Source: Bacilli bacterium (GTDB lineage Bacteria; Bacillota_I; Bacilli_A; RFN20; CAG-826). From it: a stretch of 25,527 nt of DNA. Shown one piece after another: positions 22,234 through 25,527 of the stretch. The translations under genes and the position numbers were made by a program. Position 1 is the first letter of the stretch. Each line of letters begins with the position of its first letter. The notes under the pieces were generated by a model. The model had not been told where the DNA came from and ran no database searches. It worked only from the letters and a program-made list of their open reading frames with translations. The DNA is taken from positions 1 to 25,527 of the forward strand of contig JAFZVO010000083.1 of NCBI GenBank assembly GCA_017617775.1, in the 5' to 3' direction.

Positions 22234-23071
22234 GAATTTCGTCGATGACAAACCTCTTCTATACTTGCTCGCCACTCCAATCGGTAATCTCAAAGAATTA
22301 TCTCCGCGCGCACTAGAGGTTTTAAACTCGGCAGATTTAATCGCTTGTGAAGATACAAGAAACACTTTTTCTTTGCTTTCTCATTACGATATTAAAAAGA
22401 ACCTCGTCAGTTTACGAGAACATAATGAAAAGGCAATGAGCCAAAAAATAGTAGAAGAAATACTCAACGGCAAGAATGTTGTCTATGTCAGCGATGCGGG
22501 ATATCCCTGCATCAGCGATCCAGGCGCAATCCTTGCCCAGGAATGTATCGCTAACGATATCAATGTCTCTACCATCTCAGGCAGTTCTGCTTTTATCAAC
22601 GCATTGGTCTCCTCTGGTCTTAACAGCGATCATTTCTATTTTTATGGCTTCCTCTCTAGTAAAGATGTGGACGCCAAGAAACAACTAGAAGAGCTCAAAC
22701 ACTTCCCTTCCACTTTAATCTTCTACGAGAGCCCGCACAGGATTGAAAGAACAATCAAATTATTAAACGATTATTTAGGTGATCGACAAGCGGTTATCGC
22801 AAGAGAACTAACGAAGAAAAACGAAGAATATATCCGCGGTAATTTATGTGAGTTCTCATCCCTTGATTTCTCCTCAATCATCGGAGAGATTGTCATCATC
22901 GTGGAAGGCGATAAAAGCGAACAGAATATCGAACAAGAAAAACTTGTTGAGCACCTCAATATTCTCCTCGACAAAGGGGTCAGTAAAAAGGATGCCAGCG
23001 AGATCATCAGCAAGATAGATAATGTCAACAAAAACGATGTCTATGATTTAGCCATCAAAATAAAAAAATAG
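22220..23071 (+). CDS. rsmI: 16S rRNA (cytidine-1402-2'-O) methyltransferase
   Basis: RsmI adds the ribose methyl to C1402 in the ribosomal decoding centre, together with RsmH. The 283-residue protein is a tetrapyrrole-methylase-fold enzyme: 'LLATPIGNLKELSPRAL' (17-33), 'ACEDTRNT' (42-49), 'YVSDAGYPCISDPGA' (89-103), 'SGSSAFINALVSSGL' and 'FYESPHRI' are its signature motifs. It overlaps ricT by 14 nt. In Bacillus the same enzyme (YabC) lies after yaaT, yabA, yabB and yazA; those three intervening genes are absent here. Confidence 0.95.
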   Translation: MKRDKNFVDDKPLLYLLATPIGNLKELSPRALEVLNSADLIACEDTRNTFSLLSHYDIKKNLVSLREHNEKAMSQKIVEEILNGKNVVYVSDAGYPCISDPGAILAQECIANDINVSTISGSSAFINALVSSGLNSDHFYFYGFLSSKDVDAKKQLEELKHFPSTLIFYESPHRIERTIKLLNDYLGDRQAVIARELTKKNEEYIRGNLCEFSSLDFSSIIGEIVIIVEGDKSEQNIEQEKLVEHLNILLDKGVSKKDASEIISKIDNVNKNDVYDLAIKIKK

Positions 23072-23096
23072 GGTTTTTATAAGGAAAATCGCTGCA

Positions 23097-25527
23097 ATGG
23101 AAGCATATTTTACTAATTCCAAACCAAAGCATCGTTTCAAAATAAACCTTTCTTTTTTTAAGAACGCGAATTCGCTTTTCTATTATGCGATCACTCTTTT
23201 CCTCATCGGCTTTGCCTTTTATTTCTTGATGTTGATTGAGAACAACTTCATCCTCTCTTATGGAGGCGATTATACCGCACAATATATCCCAATGGGTTAT
23301 CACATTTGGGACTACTATCATAGTATATTTACGACCGGCCATATCACTCTTTTTGATGAGACGATTTTCTTAGGCAATTCAACGATTGGAAGTGATGCGT
23401 ATTACGGCTTATTCTCGCCTTTTAATATCGTTCTGCTCCTGTTCCCAAGATCATGGGTTCCTCATGTTTTAGCTTTAAGTTCTATCATCAAATTAATGTG
23501 TGCGGGATTAGCGTTCCGCCTCTATCTCAAATACATGGGATGCAAAGAGTTTGCTTCTAGACTCGGCGGGATGGCTTATGCTTTCGCTGGTTGGATGGCT
23601 TTCTATCTCTGGTATAACAACTATCAAGATACCTTAGTGTTCTTCCCTCTCGTTTTATTAGGTGTGGAAAAAGTATTGAGAGAAAAGAAACCTTGGTTAG
23701 TAGCATTTGCCTTATTCTTATTAACGATCAGCAACTATGTTTTAATGATCTCTTATATCATCGCGGCGTTCTTCTATGCGATGTTCCGTTATTTCCAAAC
23801 GATGAATATGAGAAACTGGAAAGACAACCTCTGGGTTATCTTATTAGGTTTCCTTGGATTCTTATTTGGTCTATTATTAGCCTCCACGATATTGGTCCCT
23901 GCTTTCTATGCGACAATCAACTCTCCAAAAGTATCTTCTAATAATTATTGGTCTGATATTAAGACCGCCTTAGGAGACAAAAACTTTGGTTTGGTCTTTG
24001 CCTATATCTTCAACTGGGAATACGCGCATGACCAACATAATGTCGCGATCAGCATCCGTGCGTATTATCCAATCATCAACTTCTTCTTCCCGGCGACCAC
24101 AGATAGAAGCATGCCAACTTTAAAATATACAGGTTGGGATTTCGATGATTTAAGCTGTTCGTTATGGGTCTATGTTCCTAATATCATGTTTTTAGTCCCC
24201 GCGATGATTGATTCATGTCAGAGAAAGAAATTCTCTCATCTCATTGGAGTGGCTTTGATGACTTTAACACTATGCACGCCTTTCATGTATTACCTCTTCA
24301 TGGGCATGGTGAACGCCTATGCGCGCTGGACATTGTTCGCCTCTAGTTCTATCATCACCTATACATCTCTATATATCAGTGATTTAGAAAACAAAAACAA
24401 ACATTATATTCACTTTGGATATGCTTTCGCGATTGCTGGTATTGTCGCCTGTTATATTCTCACAATGAAGTTACCAGATATGTATCAACAATCCGGTTCT
24501 CGTGGGACAGTGATCAGAAGATTCATCCGTAATGATGTGGATTATACACATCTCGCTTTCGGCATCGAACTCGGTTATGTGACAATCGCTTATATCCTTC
24601 TCTTCATCTTCTATAACAAGACCAAATTCGTGAAGACATTCATGACTTGTATGATCGTCGTTGAAGCTGTCACGATGGGCACATTAGTGACCAACTTCCA
24701 TGGCTGGGATACAAAGAAGAATAATGGTTACACTTTAAATAACGAATTACATGATGTGATATTAAGAATCCAAAATGAAGAAGGAATCCAGCATCGTTTC
24801 TTCACTAGTTTTAACGATGCATATTCCGACGAGAATACGATGATGAACGGCTATAGCAGCGGCTCTTATTTCCATTCCTTATATAATTTCAATGTCGACT
24901 ACTTCTCGAGATGGGCGAGAATCCGTTCTGGAGTGAATGCAGTTGGAGGAAGATATCGCGGGAAAATTCAAGATGTCGATACCTTCTTAAACATGAAATA
25001 TTATGTCCTTAGTAAATCCGATACATATGCGAGATATAACACGATTAAAAATGCGTATGGTGTCTATCGCGGGAACGTCCCTCTCGGCTTTGAAGAAGTA
25101 GAAGATCTAGAGAGCAACAACTTCTTGGTCTATAAGAATTCTTTATATCCTGATTTTGGATTCTCCTACGATACAGTCTTCGCTTATAACGAAGAAGGTG
25201 AAGAAGGGTTCAGTAAGATTTTCACCCCTCAAGGGAAAGATGAATATTATATCGTCTATAACGGTATGGCTTTCCTCAAATCCGCGATTATGAGTTATGA
25301 AGACTCTCAAGAGATAGTTTCTTTAACTAATAACAACATCTCATTATACGAGGAGGGTATCTATAACAACCCGACAATTCATGATTTATCGATATCTGGT
25401 TATGGTTCAAATAATAAGACATATAAATATGAGGTGAAGTTTTATAAAACAGAAGGTACTGGTAAAACATATCCTGTCAAAGATATCATGGCAATCCCTG
25501 AGACATTAGAAGAAGTTTCTTATGATG
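23097..25527 (+). CDS. YfhO-family multi-membrane-spanning protein, C-terminus cut by window edge
   Basis: An open frame of 810 codons runs from an ATG at 23097 to the window edge. AAGGAA lies about 10 nt upstream and rsmI ends 25 nt before it with no terminator between, so it may be the last visible operon member. After a first membrane helix (about 29-47) comes 'SYGGDYTAQYIPMGYHIW' (54-71), the signature of YfhO proteins. Many further hydrophobic segments follow, then a large hydrophilic region after about residue 560. YfhO proteins have a GT-C-like fold; in B. subtilis and S. aureus YfhO works with a CsbB-type glycosyltransferase to put sugars on lipoteichoic acid outside the membrane. Whether that substrate applies here is unknown. 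No csbB homologue is visible. Confidence 0.85.
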   Translation, partial: MEAYFTNSKPKHRFKINLSFFKNANSLFYYAITLFLIGFAFYFLMLIENNFILSYGGDYTAQYIPMGYHIWDYYHSIFTTGHITLFDETIFLGNSTIGSDAYYGLFSPFNIVLLLFPRSWVPHVLALSSIIKLMCAGLAFRLYLKYMGCKEFASRLGGMAYAFAGWMAFYLWYNNYQDTLVFFPLVLLGVEKVLREKKPWLVAFALFLLTISNYVLMISYIIAAFFYAMFRYFQTMNMRNWKDNLWVILLGFLGFLFGLLLASTILVPAFYATINSPKVSSNNYWSDIKTALGDKNFGLVFAYIFNWEYAHDQHNVAISIRAYYPIINFFFPATTDRSMPTLKYTGWDFDDLSCSLWVYVPNIMFLVPAMIDSCQRKKFSHLIGVALMTLTLCTPFMYYLFMGMVNAYARWTLFASSSIITYTSLYISDLENKNKHYIHFGYAFAIAGIVACYILTMKLPDMYQQSGSRGTVIRRFIRNDVDYTHLAFGIELGYVTIAYILLFIFYNKTKFVKTFMTCMIVVEAVTMGTLVTNFHGWDTKKNNGYTLNNELHDVILRIQNEEGIQHRFFTSFNDAYSDENTMMNGYSSGSYFHSLYNFNVDYFSRWARIRSGVNAVGGRYRGKIQDVDTFLNMKYYVLSKSDTYARYNTIKNAYGVYRGNVPLGFEEVEDLESNNFLVYKNSLYPDFGFSYDTVFAYNEEGEEGFSKIFTPQGKDEYYIVYNGMAFLKSAIMSYEDSQEIVSLTNNNISLYEEGIYNNPTIHDLSISGYGSNNKTYKYEVKFYKTEGTGKTYPVKDIMAIPETLEEVSYD

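Noticed and set aside
23055..23342. 95-codon minus-strand frame at the start of the YfhO gene
   Set aside because: It is antisense to a clearly coding YfhO frame with proper ribosome site and family motif; it shows no domain.

Overview
The window comes from a low-GC Gram-positive (Bacillota) genome. Hand counts on a few 60-base rows give about 38-43% G+C in housekeeping genes. It has ComFA/ComFC, RicT (YaaT), YolD-type and YitT-type proteins, and the dnaX-ybaB-recR and prfA-prmC-tsaC clusters seen in Bacilli. Gene packing is tight, with many 1-14 nt overlaps. Several accessory genes normally found in these clusters are missing. This fits one of the compact, mostly uncultured Bacilli related to the Mollicutes (for example RF39 or Acholeplasma-like lineages), but that placement is inference. 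UGA is a stop codon (dnaX ends in TGA, and an RF2 gene with its frameshift autoregulation site is present), so this is the standard bacterial code and not the Mycoplasma code.

Layout. Positions 1-2746 (minus strand): a GNAT acetyltransferase cut by the window edge, a tRNA-Ala with anticodon CGC, then rmuC followed by a DUF697/YcjF-like membrane protein. Positions 2869-4427 (plus): a Y-family translesion polymerase and a YolD-like partner, ended by a terminator that lies inside the convergent next gene. Positions 4431-5180: an AT-rich orphan regulator (HTH at the C-terminus) with a 20-bp perfect palindrome in its promoter and further inverted repeats. Positions 5215-13820 (minus): comFA-comFC, then secA-prfB-yitT-uvrB and secG (competence DNA uptake, protein export, translation termination, nucleotide excision repair). 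Positions 13821-14095: a 275-nt gap with tandem rpiB terminators and unexplained structured DNA. Positions 14096-17019 (minus): prfA-prmC-tsaC-rpiB. Positions 17135-25527 (plus): dnaX-ybaB-recR-tmk-holB-ricT-rsmI and a YfhO-type membrane protein cut by the right edge. No stretch over 300 bases lacks a gene.

How the genes work together. dnaX and holB supply the clamp loader (tau/gamma and delta prime), tmk supplies dTTP precursor, recR and uvrB repair DNA, and the Y-family polymerase bypasses lesions through a visible clamp-binding motif. prfA, prfB and prmC form a complete termination set: both release factors and the methylase for their GGQ motifs. tsaC and rsmI modify tRNA and rRNA. secA and secG belong to the Sec translocase.

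Most genes are ordinary housekeeping genes. The items most worth a second look are the RF2 frameshift site with an apparently decayed stimulator, the promoters with almost no 5' leader, the palindrome-controlled AT-rich regulator, and the structured comFA leader with a candidate antisense RNA. I found no CRISPR array, insertion sequence, phage gene or rRNA, and nothing that clearly qualifies as a new multi-gene system.
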